A DNA stretch of 64,000 nucleotides from Megalopta genalis (lineage: Eukaryota > Arthropoda > Insecta > Hymenoptera > Halictidae), in NCBI RefSeq assembly GCF_051020955.1, contig NW_027476797.1:1-64000 (forward strand). Reading direction: 5' to 3'. Positions 13,686-28,955 of the stretch are shown piece after piece. The position numbers were made by a program, and so were the translations under genes. Numbering within the stretch: the stretch's first letter is position 1; the number at the start of each line of letters is the position of its first letter. Below the pieces are notes generated by a model. That model was not told the origin of the DNA. It did no database searches and saw only the letters and a list, made by a program, of their open reading frames with translations.

Positions 13686-16600
13686 TCAAATCCATGCGAA
13701 GTAGAAGGCTGAGCTTCAAATCCATGCGAACTGCATGATTAAGTTTTAAATACTTGTGATATACATGATTTAGCTTCAACTGCATGCGAAACAAACGAGT
13801 TAGCATCAAATCCAATCGAAACACATAATTTAGCTTCAAATCCATGCGAAACACATAATTTAGCATCAAATCAATGCGAAGTAGAAGGCTTAGCTTCAAA
13901 TCCTTGCGAACCGAATGATTTGGCTTCAAATACTTGCGAATATAAGTAATATAGCTTCAACTACATGCGAAACAGACGAGTTATCTTCAAATCCATGCGA
14001 AACACATGATTTAGCTTCAAATCAATGCGAATTAGACGGCTTAGCTTCAAATCCATGCGAAACGAATTATTTGGCTTAAAATATTTGCGAATATAAGTGA
14101 TATAGATTGAACTGAATGAAATAACTTCAAATGCAGAAGAACGATCGAGTTAACTTCAAATTCATGCGAAACACATGATTTAGCTTCAAATCAGTTCGAC
14201 GTAGAAGGCACAGCTTCAAATCCAAGCGAAACAAATGGTTTAGATTCAGAAACTTGTGATAAACATGATTTAGCTTCAACTGCATGCGAAACAAACGAGT
14301 TAGCTTCAAATCTATGCGAAACACATGATTTAACTTCAAATCAATGCGAAGTAGGAGGCTGATCTTCGAAACCACGCGATACAAATGGATTAGCTTCAAA
14401 CACTTGTGATATACATGATTTAGCTTCAACAGCATGCGAAACGAACATGTTAGCTTCAAATTCAAGAGAAACACATGATTCAGTTTCAAATAAAAGAGAA
14501 GTAGATGGCATAGCATCAAATCCAAGCGAAACACATGATTTAGCTTCAAAACAAATGGTTTACCTTCAATAACTTGTGATATACATGATTAAGCTTCAAA
14601 TGCAGGCGAAACAAACGAGTGAGCTTCAAATCCAAGCGTAACACATAATTTAACTTGAAATCAATGCGAAGTAGAAGGCTTAGAATCAAATCCATGCGAA
14701 ACAAGTGGTACAGCTTCAAATACTTGTGATGTGCATAATTTAGCTTCAAATGCATGCGAAACAAACGATTAGCTTCAAATCCATGCGAAACACATGATTT
14801 AGCTTCAAATCAATGCGAAGTATAAGGCTGAACTTCGAATCCTTACGAAACAAATGGTTTAGCTGCAAATACTAGTGATATACATGATTTCGCTTCAACA
14901 GCTTGCGAAACAAACGAGTTGAATTCAAATCCAAGCGAAACACATGACTTAGTTTCAAATCAATGCGAAGCGGATGGCTGATCGTCGAATCCATGCGAAA
15001 CAAATGGTTTAGATTTACAAATGGTTGTGATATACATGATTTACAGTCAACAGTAAGAGAAACAAACGAGTTAGCTTCAAATCCATGCGAAACACATGAT
15101 TTAGCATCAAATCAATGCGAAGTAGAAGGCTTACCTTCGAATCCACACGAAACAGATGGTTTAGCTTCAAATACTTGTGATGTACATGATTTAGCATCGA
15201 CTGCATGCGAAACAAACGAGTTAGCTTCAAATCCAAGCGAAACATATGATTTAGCTTCAAATCAATGCGAAATAGAAGGCTGATCTCCGAAACCACACGA
15301 AACAGATTGTTTGGCTTCAAATACTTGTGTTATACATGACTTAGCTTCAACACCATGCGAAACAAAGGTGTTAGCTTCAAATCCATGCGAAATACATGAT
15401 TTAGCTTCAATTCAATACGAAGTAGAATGCTGATCTTCTAATCCATGCGAATCAAACGGCTTAGCATCAAACCCTTGTGATATACATGATTTAGCTTCAA
15501 CTGCATGCAAAACAAACGAGTTATCTTTAAATCTATGCGAAACACATGATTTAGCTCCAAATCAATGCGAAGTGAAAGGCTTAGCTTCAAATCCGTGCGA
15601 AACACGTGATTTAGCTTCAAGTTCATTCGAAATACATGGTTTAGCGTACTATTCATGGGAATCAAATGGTTCAGATTCAAATACTTGTGATATACATCAT
15701 ATAGCTTCAAATGCAGGCGAAACAAACGAGTCAGCTTCAAATCCATGCGAAACACATGATTTAGCTTCAAATGAATGCGAAGTAGAAGGCTAATCTTCGA
15801 ATCCAAGCGAAACACATGATTTAGCTTCAAATCAATGCGAAGTAGAAGGCTTAGCTTCAAATCCATGCGAATCAAATGGTTTAGCTTCAGATTCTTGCGA
15901 TATACATGAGTTAGATTCAACAGCATGCGAAACAAACTCCATGCGCAATACGTGATTTAGCTTCAAATCAATGCGAAGTAGAAGGCTTACCTTCGAATAC
16001 CATGCGAAACAAATGGTGTAGCTTCAAATACCTGTGATATACATGATTTAACATCAAATGCAGGCGAAGAAAACGAGTTAGCTTGAAATCCAAGCGAAAC
16101 ACATGATTTAGCTTCAAATCAATGCGAAGTAGAAGGCTTATCTTCAAATCCATGCGAAACAAATGCTTTAGCTAAGAATACTTGTGATATATATGATATA
16201 GATTCAACACCATGCGAAACAAACCAAATACCTTCAAATCTAAAGGAATCACATGATTCTGCTTCAAATCAATGCGAAGTAGAAGGCTGATCTTCGAATC
16301 CTTGCGAAACAAATGGTTTAGCTTCAAATACTTGTGATATACATGATTTAGCTTCAGCAGCATGCGAAACAAACGAGTTACCTCGAAATCCAAGCGAAAC
16401 ATATGATTTAGCTTCAAATCAATGCGAAGGAGAAGGCTTATCTTCAAATGCATGCGAAACAAATGGTTTAGCTTCAAATACTTGTTTTATACATGATTTA
16501 GTTTCAACTGCATGCGAAACAAACGAGTTAGCTTCAAATCCAAGCGAAAAACATGAGTTTGCATCAAGTCAACACGAAGTTAAGGCTTAGCTTCAAATCC

Positions 16601-19200
16601 ATTCGAATTAACTGGTTTAGCTTCAAATAACTGTGATATATATGATTTAGCTTCAACTGCATTGCGAAACAAACTAGTTAGTTTCAAAATCCAAGCGAAA
16701 CACATGATTTAGTTTCAAATCAATGCGAAGTAGAAGGCTTAGCTTCAAATACATGCGAATCAAATGGTTTAGCTTCAGATTCTTGCGATATACATGATTT
16801 AGATTCAACAGCCTGCGAAACAAACGAGTTAGCTTCAACTCCATGCGCAATGCATGATTTAGCTTCAAATCAATGCGAAGTAGAAGGCTTATTTTGAAAT
16901 CCATGCGAATCAAATGGTTTAGCTTCAAATAATTGTGATATACATGATTTAGCTTCAACTGCATTGCGAAACAAACTAGTTAGTCTCAAATCCAAGCGAA
17001 ACACATGATGTAGCTTCAAATCAATGCGAAGTAGAAGGCTTATCTTCAAATCCATGCGAAACAAGTGGTTCAGCTTCAAATACTTGTGATGTGCATGATT
17101 TAGATTCAAATGCAAGCGAAACGAACGAGTTAGCTTCAAATGCAAGCGAAACACTTGATTTAGCCTCAAATCAATGCGAAGTAGAAGCCTTAGCTTCAAA
17201 TCCGTGCGAATCAAAAGTTGTAGCTTCAAATACTTGTGATATTCATGATTTAGCTTCAAATCAATGCGAAGTAGAATGCTTAGCTTCAAATCCGTGCGAA
17301 TCAAACGTTGTAGCTTCAAATACTTGTGATATTTATGATTTAGCTTCAACTGCATGCGAAACAGATGGTTCAGCTTCAAATACTTGTGATATACATGATT
17401 TAGATTCAACTTCATACAAAACCAACGAGTTAGCTTCAAATCCAAGCGAATCACATGATTTAGAATCAAATCAATGCGAAGTAGAAGGCTTAGTTTCAAA
17501 TCCAGCGAAACGAATAATTTACCTTAAAATACTTGCGAATATCACTGATATAGCTTCAAATGCAGGCGAAACAATTGAGTTAGCTTCAAATCCTAGCGAT
17601 AGACATGATTTAGCGTCAAATGAATGCGAAGTAGAAGGCTTATTTTCGAATCCATGCGAAACAAATGGTTTAGCTTCAATTATATGTGATATACATGATT
17701 TAGCTTCAAATGCATGCGAAACGAACGAGTTAGCTTCAAATCCATTCAAAACACATGATTTAGCTTCAAATGAATGCGAAGTAGAAGGCTGATCTTCGAA
17801 ACCATGCGAAACGAATGGTTTAGCTTCAAATACTTGCGAATATAAGTGATATAGCTTCAAATGCAAGCGACGCAAACGAGTTAGCTTCAAGTCCATTCAA
17901 AACACATGATTTAGCTTCAAATCCATGCGAAACTCATGATTTAGCTTCAAATCAATGCGATGTAGAAGGCTGATCTTCGAATCCATGCGAATCAAATGGT
18001 TTAGCTTCAAATACTTGTGATATGCGTGATTTTGCTTCAACTGCATGCAAAACCAACGAGTTAGCTTCAGATCCAGCGAAACGAATGATTTAGCTTCAAA
18101 TACTTGCGAATATCTCTGATATAGCTTCAAATGCAGGTGAAACAAACGAGTTAGCTTTAAATCCATGCAAAAGACATGATTTACCATCAAATCAATGCGA
18201 ATTAGGAGGCTGATCTTCGAATCCATGCGAAACAAATGGCTCAGACTCAAGTACTTGTGTTATACATGATTTAGCTTCAACAGTATGCGAAACAAACGAG
18301 TTAGCTTCAAATCCTAGCGATAGACATGATTTAGCTTCAAATCAATGCGAAGTAGAAGACTTACCTTCGAATCGACACGAAACAGATGGTTTAGCTTCAA
18401 ATACTTGTGATGTACATGATTTAGCATCAACTGCATGCGAAACAAACGTGTTAGCTTCAAATCCATGCCAAATACATGATTTAGCTTCAATTCAATACGA
18501 AGTAGAAGGCTTATCATCGAATCCAAGCGAAACAAATGGTTCAGCTTCAAATACTTGTGATATACGTGATTTAGCTTCAACTTCATGCGAAATCAACGAA
18601 TTAGCTTCAAATCCTTTCGAAACACATGACTTAGCTCCAAATACATTCGAAACACATGATTTAGCTTAATATTCATGCCAAACAAAAGGTTCAGCTTCAA
18701 ATACTTATGATATACATGATTTAGCTTCAACAGCAAGCGATACAAACGAGCTAGCTTCAAATCCATGCGAATCACATGACTTAGCATCAAATCAATGCGA
18801 AGTAGAAGGCTTACCTTCGAATCCATGCGAAACAAATGGTTTAGATTCAAACACTTGTGATATACATGATTTACAGTCAACAGTAAGAGAAACAAACGAG
18901 TCAGCTTCAAATCCATGCGAAACACATGATTTAGCTTCAAATGAATGCGAAGTAGAAGGCTAATCTTCGAATCCAAGCGAAACACATGATTTAGCTTCAA
19001 ATCAATGCAAAGTAGAAGGCTTAGCTTCAAATCCATGCGAATCAAATGGTTTAGCTTCAGATTCTTGCGATATACATGAGTTAGATTCAACAGCATGCGA
19101 AACAAACGAGTTAGCTTCAACTCCATGCGCAATACGTGATTTAGCTTCAAATCAATGCGAAGTAGAAGGCTTACCTTCGAATACCATGCGAAACAAATGG
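13686..19200. repeat. Diverged HOR zone with a displaced duplicated segment
   Basis: Diverged HOR with stretches of irregular unit order, for example repeated B-C units near 17231-17330. Segment 15718-16016 recurs at 18888-19200 with matching rare variants (CAGATTCTTGCGATATACATG, CTCCATGCGCAATACGTG, CGAATACCATGCG). The first copy lacks 14 bp after 15937 that the second has, between two AAC triplets. Atypical 31-bp D units occur near 17542 (GAATATCAC) and 18118 (GAATATCTC). Nothing but repeat was seen. Confidence 0.85.
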
Positions 19201-22200
19201 TTTAGCTGCAAATACTTGTGATATACATGATTTAGCTTCAACTGCATGCGAAACAAACGAGATAGCTTCAAATCCATGCGAAACAAATGATTTAGCTTCA
19301 AATACTTGTGATATACATGATTTAGCTTCAACAGCATGCGAAACAAACGAGTTAGCTTCAAGTCCAAGCGAAAAACATGATTTATCATCAAGTCAACGCG
19401 AAGTTGACGGCTTAGCTTCAAATCCATGCGAAACGAATGATTTAGCTTCACATACTTGAGAATATAAGTGATATAGCTTCAACAGCATGCGAAACAAACG
19501 AGTTAGCTTCAAACCCATGCGAAACACATGTTTTAGCATCTAATCAATGCAAAGTAGAAGGCTGATCTTCGAATCAATGCGAAGCAAATTGTTATCTTCA
19601 AATACTTGTGATACACTTGATTTAGCTTCAACAGCATGCGAAATAAACGAGTCAGCTTCAAATCCATGAGAATCACATGATTTTGCTTCAAATCAATGCG
19701 AAGTAGGTGGCTTATCTTCGATTCCATGCGATACAAATGGTTTAGCTTCAAATACTTGTGATATACATGATTTAGCTTCAACAGCATGCGAAACAAACGA
19801 GTTAGCTTCAAATCCTTGCGAAACAAATGATTTAGCATCAAATCAATGCGAAGTAGAAGGCTGATCTTCGAATCCATGCGAAGCAAATGGTTTAGCTTCA
19901 AATACTTGTGATGTACATGATTTAGCTTCAACAGCATGCGAAAGAAACGAGTTAGCTTCAAATCCATGCGAAACACATGAATTAGCTTCAAATCAATACG
20001 AATTAGAAGGGTTATCTTGGAATCCATGCGAAACGTATGATATAGCTTCAAATACTTGTGATATACATGATTTAGTTTCAACCGCATGCGAAACAAATGA
20101 GTTAGCTTCAAATCCAAGCGAAACACATGATTTAGCCTCAAATCAATGCGAAGTAGAAGGGTTAGCTTCGAATAAATGCGGCACAAATGGATTACCTTGA
20201 TATACCTGTGATATACATGATTTAGCTTCAACTACAAACAAAACAAACGAGTTAGCTTCAAATCCATGCGAAGCATATGATTTAGCTTCAAATCAATGCG
20301 AAGTAGGAGGCTTATCTTCGAATCCATGCGAAACAAATGGTTTAGCTTCAAATACTTGTGATATGCATGATTTAGCTTCAACAGAATGCGGAACAAACGA
20401 GTTAGCTTCAAATCCATGCGAAACGCATGATTTAGCTTCAAATCAATGCGAAGTAGAAGTGATACCTTCGAATCCATGCGAAACACATGATTTACAATCT
20501 AATCAATGCGAAGTAGAAGGCTGATTTTCGAATCAATGCGAAACAAATTGTTTAGATTCAAATACTTGTGATACACTTGATTTAGCTTCAACAGCATGCG
20601 AAGCAAACGAGTTAGCTTCAAATCCATGCGAACACATGATTTAGCTTCAAATCAATGCGAAGTAGGAGGCTTATCTTCGAATCCATGCGAAACAAATGGT
20701 TTAGCTTCAAATACTTGTGATATACATGATTTAGCTTCAACAACATGCTAAACAAACGAGTTAGCTTCAAGTCCAAACGAAAAACATGATTTAGTATCAA
20801 GTCAACGCGAAGTTGATGGCTTTGCTTCAAATAAATGCGAAACGAATGATTTAGCTTCACATACTTGTGAATATAAGTGATATAGCTCCAAATGCAGGCG
20901 AAACAAACGAGTTAGCTTCAAACCCATGCTAAACACATGATTTAGCATCTAATCAATGCGAAGTAGAAGGCTAATCTTCGAATCCATGCGAAACAAATGA
21001 TATAGCTTCAAATACTTGTGATATACATGATTTAGATTCAACAGCATGCGAAACAAACGAGTTAGCTTCAAATCCATGCGAAACACATGATTTAGCATCT
21101 AATCAATGCGAAGTAGAAGGCTGATCTTCGAATCCATGCGAAACAAATGGTTTAGCTTCAAATACTTGTGATACACTTTATTTAGCTTCAACAGCATGCG
21201 AAGCATACGAGTTAGCTTCAAATCCATGCGAACACATGATTTAGCTTCAAATCAATGCGAAGTAGGAGGCTTATCTTCGAATCCATGCGAAACAAATGGT
21301 TTAGCCGCAAATACTTGTGATATACATGACTTAGCTTCAACAGCATGCGAAACAAACGAGTTAGCTTCAAATCCATGCGAAACACATGATCTAGCTTCAA
21401 ATCAATGCGAAGTAGAAGGGCTTATCTTCGAATCCATGTGAAACAAATGGTTTAGCCGCAAATACTTGTGATATACATGATTCAGCTTCCACTGCATGCG
21501 AAACAATCGAGTTAGCTTCGAATCCATGCGGAACACATGATTTAGCTTCAAATCAATGCGAAGTAGAAGGGTTACCTTCGAATCCATGCGAAACAAATGG
21601 TTTAGCTTGAAATACTTATGATATACATGACTTAGCTTCAACAGCATGCGAAACAAACGAGTTAGCTTCAAATCCATGCGAAACACATGATTTAGCTTCA
21701 AATCAATGCGAATTAGAAGGGTTATCTTCGAATCCATGCGAAACATATGATATAGCTTCAAATACTTGTGATATACATGATTTAGCTTCAACAGCATGCG
21801 AAACAAACGAGTTATCTTCAGATCCATGCGAAACACATGATTTAGATTAAAATCAATGCGAAGTAGAAGGCTTATCTTCGAATCCATGCGAAACGAATAG
21901 TTTAGCTTCAAATACTTTTGATATACATGATTCAGCTTCAACTGCATGCTAAACAAACGAGTTAGCTTCAAATCCATGCGAAACACATGAATTATCATCA
22001 CGTCAACGCGAAGTTGATGGCTTAGCTTCAAATCCATGCAAAACGAATGATTTAGCTTCACATACTAGAAAATATAAGTGATATGGCTTCAAATGCAGGC
22101 GAAACAAACGAGTTAGCTTCAAACCCATGCGAAACACATGATTTAGCATCTAATCAATGCGCAGTAGAAGGCTGACCTTCGAATCCATGCGAAGCAAATG

Positions 22201-25200
22201 GTTTAGCTTCAAATACTTGTGATATACATGATTTAGCTTTAACAGCATGCGAAACAAACGAGGTAGCTTCAAATCCATGCGAACACATGATTTAGCTTCA
22301 AATCAATGCGAAGTAGGAGGGTTACCTTCGAATCCATGCGAAACAAATGGTTTAGGCGCAAATACTTATGATATACATGACTTAGATTCAACAGCATGCG
22401 AAACAAACGAGTTAGCTTCAAATCCATGCGAAACACATGATTTAGCTTCAAATCAATGCGAAGTAGGAGGCTTATCTTCGAATCCATGCAAAACAAATGG
22501 TTTAGCTTCAAATACTTGTGATATACATGATTTAGCTTCAACAGCATGCGAAACAAACGAGTTAGCTTCAAATCCATGCGAAACACATGATTTAGATTAA
22601 AATCAATGTGAAGTAGAAGGGTTACCTTCGAATCCATGCGAAACAAATGGTTTAGCCGCAAATACTTGTGATATACATGATTCAGCTTCAACTGCATGCG
22701 AAACAAACGAGTCAGCTTCAAATCCATGCGGAACACATGATTTAGCTTCAAATCAATGCGAAGTGGAAGGCTTATATTCGAATCCATGCGAAACGAATAG
22801 TTTAGCTTCAAATACTTTTGATATACATGATTCAGCTTCAACTGCCTGCGAAACAAACGAGTTAGCTTCAAATCCATGCGAAACACATGAATTAGCATCA
22901 AGTCAACGCGAAGTTGATGGCTTAGCTTCAAATCCATGCAAAACGAATGATTTAGCCTCACATACTTGAAAATATAAATGATATGGCTTCAAATGCAGGC
23001 GAAACAAACGAGTTAGCTTCAAACCCATGCGAAACACATGATTTAGCATCTAATCAATGCGAAGTAGAAGGATGATCTTCGAATCCATGCGATGCAAATG
23101 GTTTAGCTTGAAATACTTGTGATATACATGATTTAGTTTCAACAGCATGCGAAACAAACGTGTTAGATTCAAATCCATGCGAAACACATGATTTAGCTTC
23201 AAATCAATGCGAAGTAGAAGGGTTACCTTCGAATCCATGCGAAACAAATGGTTTAGCCGCAAATACTTGTGATATACATGACTTAGCTTTAACAGCATGC
23301 GAAACAAACGAGGTAGCTTCAAATCCATGCGAACACATGATTTAGCATCTAATCAATGCGAAGTAGAAGGCTGATCTTCGAATCCATGTGAAACATATGA
23401 TATAGCTTCAAATACTTGTGATATACATGATTTAGCTTCAACAACATGCGAAACAAACGAGTTAGCTTCAAATCCATGCGAAACACATGATTTAGCTTCA
23501 AATCAATGCGAATTAGAAGGGTTATCTTCGAATCCATGCGAAACATATGATATAGCTTCAAATACTTGTGATATACATGATTTAGCTTCAACAACATGCT
23601 AAACAAACGAGTTAGCTTCAAGTCCAAACGAAAAACATGATTTAGTATCAAGTCAACGCGAAGTTGATGGCTTTGCTTCAAATAAATGCGAAACGAATGA
23701 TTTAGCTTCACATACTTGTGAATATAAGTGATATAGCTTCAAATGCAGGCGAAACAAACGAGTTAGCTTCAAACCCATGCTAAACACATGATTTAGCATC
23801 AAATCAATGCGAAGTAGGAGGCTTATCTTCGAATCCATGCGAAACAAATGGTTTTAGCTTCAAATACTTGTGATATACATGATTTAGCTTCAACTGCATG
23901 CGAAAAAAACGAGTTAAGCTTAAAATCCATGCGGAAAATATGATTTAGCCGTAAATCAATGCGAAGTAGAAGGCTGATCTTCGAATCCATGCGTAACAAA
24001 TGGTTTAGCTTCAAATACTTGTGATATACATGATTTAGCTTAAACAGCATACGAAATAAACGAGTTAGATTCAAATTCATGCGAAACACATGATTTAACT
24101 TCAAATCAATGCGAAGTAGAAGGGTTACCTACGAATCCATGCGAAACGAATGATTTAGCCGCAAATACTTTTGATATACATGATTCGGCTTCAACTGCCT
24201 AGGAAACAAACGAGTTAGCTTCAAAATCCATGCGAAACACATGAATTAGCATCAAGTCAACGCGAAGTTGATGGCTTAGCTTCAAATTCATGCAAACGAA
24301 TGATTTAGCTACACATATTGAAAATATAAGTGATATGGCTTCAAATGCAGGCGAAACAAACGAGTTAGCTTCAAACCCATGCGATACACATGATTTAGCA
24401 TCTAATCAATGCGAAGTAGAAGGATGATCTTCGAATTCATGCGAAGCAAATGGTTTAGCTTCAAATACTTGTGTATATGCATGATTTAGCTTCAACAGAA
24501 TGCGAAACAATCGAGTTAGCTTCAAATCCATGCGAAACGCATGATTTACCATCTAATAAATGCGAATTAGAAGGGTTATCTTGGAATCCATGCGAAACAA
24601 ATGGTTTTAGCTTCAAATACTTGTGATATACATGATTTAGTTTCAACAGCATGCGAAACAAACGAGTTAGATTCAAATCCATGCGAAACACATGATTTAG
24701 CTTCAAATCAATGCGAAGTAGAAGGCTTATCTACGAATCCATGCGAAACAAATAGATTAGCTTCATATACTTGTGATATACATGATTTAGCTTCAACAGC
24801 ATGCGAAACAAACGAGTTAGCTTCAAATCCATGCGGAACACATGATTTAGCTTCAAATGAATGCGAAGTGGAAGGCTTATCTTCGAAACCATGCGAAACA
24901 AATGGTTTAGCTTTAAATACTTGTGATATACAAGACTTAGCTTCAACAGCATGCGAAACAAACGAGTTAGCTTCAAATCCATGCGAAACACATGATTTAG
25001 CTTCAAATCAATGCGATTAGAAGGGTTATCTTCGAATCCATGCGAAACATATGATATAGCTTCAAATACTTGTGATATACATGATTTAGCTTCAACAGCA
25101 TGCGAAACAAACGAGTTATCTTCAGATCCATGCGAAACACATGATTTAGATTAAAATCAATGCGAAGTAGAAGGCTTATCTTCGAATCCATGCGAAACAA

Positions 25201-26089
25201 ATGATATAGCTTCAAATACTTGTGATATTCATGATTTAGCTTCAACAGCATGCGAAACAAACGAGTTAGCGTCAAATCCATCCGGAACACATGATTTAGC
25301 TTCAAATCATGCGAAGTAGAAGGGTTACCTTCGAATCATGCGAAACAAATGGTTTAGCCGCAAATACTTGTGATATACATGACTTAGCTTCAACAGCATG
25401 CGAAACAAACGAGTTAGCTTCAAATCCATGCGAAACGAATGATTTAGCTTCAAATCAATGCGAAGTAGAAGTGTTACCTTCGAATCCATGCGAAACAAAT
25501 GGTTTAGCCGCAAATACTTGTGATATACATGATTCAGGCTTCCACTGCATGCGAAACAATCGAGTTAGCTTCGAATCATGCGGAAACACATGATTTAGCT
25601 TCAAATCTATGCGAAGTAGAAGGGTTACCTTCGAATCCATGCGAAACAAATGGTTTAGCTTGAAATACTTGTGATATACATGACTTAGCTTCAACAGCAT
25701 GCGAAACAAACGAGTTAGCTTCAAATCCATGCGAAACACATGATTTAGCTTCAAATCAATGCGAATTAGAAGGGTTATCTTCGAATCCATGCGAAACATA
25801 TGATATAGCTTCAAATACTTGTGATATACATGATATAGCTTCAACAGCATGCGAAACAATCGAGTTAGCTTCAAATCCATGCGAAAAGCATGATTTACCA
25901 TCTAATAAATGCGAATTAGAAGGGTTATCTTGGAATCCATGCGAAACAAATGGTTTAGCTTCAAATACTTGTGATATACATGATTTAGTTTCAACAGCAT
26001 GAGAAACAAACGAGTTAGCTTCAAATCCATGCGAAACACATGATTTAGCCTCAAATCAATGCCAATTAGAAGGGTTATCTTGGAATCCA
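19201..26089. repeat. Well-ordered HOR zone with boundary blocks
   Basis: From about 19.2 kb the A-B-C-D-E order becomes regular. The boundary block with its 31-bp D unit appears in its mature form (next units at 19469, 20878, 22079, 22979, 23729 and 24331). Related segments are spread through the zone: the block before 20860 resembles that before 23711 (offset about 2851), and 21540-21800 matches about 25590-25850 (offset 4050). Several single-base losses, such as CGAACACATGA near 20630, 21230, 22280 and 23330, break frames. No gene seen. Confidence 0.85.
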
Positions 26090-28714
26090 TGCGAAACAAA
26101 TGGTTTAGCTTCAAATACTTGTGATATACATGATTTAGTTTCAACAGCATGCGAAACAAACGAGTTAGATTCAAATCCATGCGAAACACATGATTTAGCT
26201 TCAAATCAATGCGAAGTAGAAGGTTTATCTACGAATCCATGCGAAACAAATGGATTAGCTTCATATACTTGTGATATATATGATTTAGCTTCAACAGCAT
26301 GCGAAATAAACGAGTTAGCTTCAAATCCATGCGAAACACATGATTTAGCTTCAAATCAATGCGAATTAGAAGCGTTATCTTCGAATCCATGCGAAACATA
26401 TGATATAGCTTCAAATACTTGTGATATACATGATTTAGCTTCAACAGCATGCGAAACAAACTAGTTAGCTTCAAATCCATGCGAAACACATGATTTAGCA
26501 TCTAATCAATGCGAAGTAGAAGGTTGATCTTCGAATCCACGCGTAACAAATGATTTAGCTTCAAATACTTGTGATACACTTGATTTAGCTTCAACAGCAT
26601 GCGAAGCAAACGAGTTAGCTTCAAATCCATGCGAACACATGATTTAGCATCTAATCAATGCGAAGTAGAAGGTTGATCTTCGAATCCACGCGTAACAAAT
26701 GATTTAGCTTCAAATACTTGTGATACACTTGATTTAGCTTCAACAGCATGCGAAACAAACGAGTTGACTTCAAGTCCAAGCGAAAGACATGATTTATCAT
26801 CAAGTCAACGCGAAGTTGACGGCTTAGCTTCAAATCCATGCGAAACGAGTGATTTAGCTTCACATACTTGAGAACATATGTGATATAGCTTCAAATGCAG
26901 GCGAAACGAACGAGTTAGCTTCAAACCCATGCGAAACACATGATTTAGCATCTAATAAATGCGAAGTAGAAGGCTGATGTTCGAATCCATGCGAAACGAA
27001 TGATTTAGCTTCACATACTTGAGAATATAAGTGATATAGCTTCAAATGCAGGCGAAACAAACGAGTTAGCTTCATACCCATGCGAAACACATGATTTAGC
27101 TTCAAATCAATGCGAATTAGAAGGGTTATATTCGAATCCATGCGAAACATATGATATAGCTTCAAATACTTGTGATATACATGATATAGCTTCAACAGCA
27201 TGCGAAACAAACGAGTCAGCTTTAAATCCATGCGGAACACATGATTTAGCTTCAAATCAATGCGAAGTGGAAGGCTTATCTTCGAATCCATGCGAAACGA
27301 ATAATTTAGCTTCAAATACTTTTGATATACATGATTCAGATTCAACTGCCTGCGAAATAAACGAGTTAGCTTCAAATCCATGCGAAACACATGAATTAGC
27401 ATCAAGTCAACGCGAAGTTGATGGCTTAGCTTCAAATCCATGCAAAACGAATGATTTAGCTTCACATACTTGATAATATAAGTGATATGGCTTTAAATGC
27501 AGGCGAAACAAACGAGTTAGCTTCAAACCCATGCGAAACACATGATTTAGCATCTAATCAATGCGAAGTAGAAGGCTGATCTTCGAATCCATGCGAAGCA
27601 AATGGTTTAGCTTCAAATACTTGTGATATACATTATTTCGTTTCAACAGCATGCGAAACAAACGAGTTAGATTCAAATCCATGCGAAACACATGATGTAG
27701 CTTCAAATCAATGCGAAGTAGAAGGGGTACCTTCGAATCCATGCGAAACAAATGGTTTAGCCGCAAATACTTGTGATGTACATGATTCAGCTTCAACTGC
27801 ATGCGAAACAGACGAGTTAGCTTCAAATCCATGCGGGACACATGATTTAGCTTCAAATGAATGCGAAGTGGAAGGCTTATCTTCGAATCCATGCGAAACA
27901 AATGGTTTAGCTTCAAATACTTGTGATATACATGACTTAGCTTCAACAGCATGCGAAACAAACGAGTTAGCTTCAAATCCATGCGAAACACATGATTTAG
28001 CTTCAAATCAATGCGAAGTAGAAGGCTTATCTTCGAATCCATGCGAAACAAATGGTTTAGCTTCAAATACTTGTGATATACATGATTTAGCTTCAACTGC
28101 ATGCGAAACAAACGAGTTAGATTCAAATTCATGCTAAACACATGATTTAGCTTCAAATCAATGCGAAATAGATGGATTATCTTCGAATCCATGAGAAACA
28201 AATGGTTTAACTTCAAATACTTGTGATATACATGATTTAGCTTCAACAGCATGCGAAGCAAACGAGTTAGTTTCAAGTCCAAACGAAAAACATGATTTAG
28301 CATCAAGTCAACGCGAAGTTGATGGCTTAGCTTCAAATCCATGCGAAACGAAAGATTTAGCTTCACATACTTGTGAATATAAGTGATATAGCTTCAAATG
28401 CAGGCGAAACAAACGAGTTAGCTTCAAACCCATGCGAAACACATGATTTAGCATCTAATCAATGAGAAGTAGAATGCTGATCTTCGCAATCCATGCGAAG
28501 CAAATGGTTTAGCTTCAAATACTTGTGATACACTTGATTTAGCTTCAACTGCATGCGAGACAAACGAGTTAACTTCAAATCCATGCGAAACAAATGATTT
28601 AGCTTCAAATCAATGCGATGTGGAAGGCTAATCTTCGAATCCATGCGAAACAAATGGTTTAGCTTCAAATACTTGTGATATACATGATTTAGCTTCAACA
28701 GCATGCGAAACAAA

Positions 28715-28955
28715 CGAGTTAGCTTCAAGTCCAAGCGAAAAACATGATTTATCATCAAGTCAACGCGAAGTTGACGGCTTAGCTTCAAATCCATGCGCAA
28801 CGAATGATTTAGCTTCACATACTTGAGAATATAAGTGATATAGCTTCAAATGCAGGTGAAACAAACGAGTTAGCTTCAAACCCATGCGAAACACATGATT
28901 TAGCATCTAATCAATGCGAAGTAGAAGGCTGATCTTCGAATCCATGCGAAGCAAA
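28715..28955. repeat. Reference boundary block with 31-bp D unit
   Basis: A variant run of eight units that recurs as a package: A 28715-28744 (AAGTCCAAGCGAAAAACA), B 28745-28774 (TCATCAAGTCAACGCGAAG), C 28775-28804, a 31-bp D at 28805-28835 (CACATACTTGAGAATATAAG), E 28836-28865 (AAATGCAGGTGAAAC), then A, B (GCATCTAATCAATGCG) and C (GGCTGATCTTCG). The extra base in D shifts every reading frame. The B unit puts a TAG into the longest minus-strand frame. In the ordered zone the base after the 31-bp D lies at 19469, 20878, 22079, 22979, 23729, 24331, 26881, 27032, 27483, 28384, 28836, 29885, 31088, 31238, 31689, 32590, 33041, 34091, 34996, 35448, 36498, 38901, 39353, 40404, 42957, 43558, 44159, 45509, 46109, 47159, 50459, 52801, 54003, 55295, 56497, 57698, 58899 and 60550. 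Older-looking forms occur on the left, for example at 602, 1684, 2498, 2799, 4211, 4933, 5085, 7216, 7367, 9772 and 17847. Confidence 0.9.

Noticed and set aside
27832..27842. CENP-B-box-like core from CATGCGGGACAC
   Set aside because: The CGGG is a single-base variant of GCGAAAC, and the required TTCG with A at the right spacing is missing upstream.
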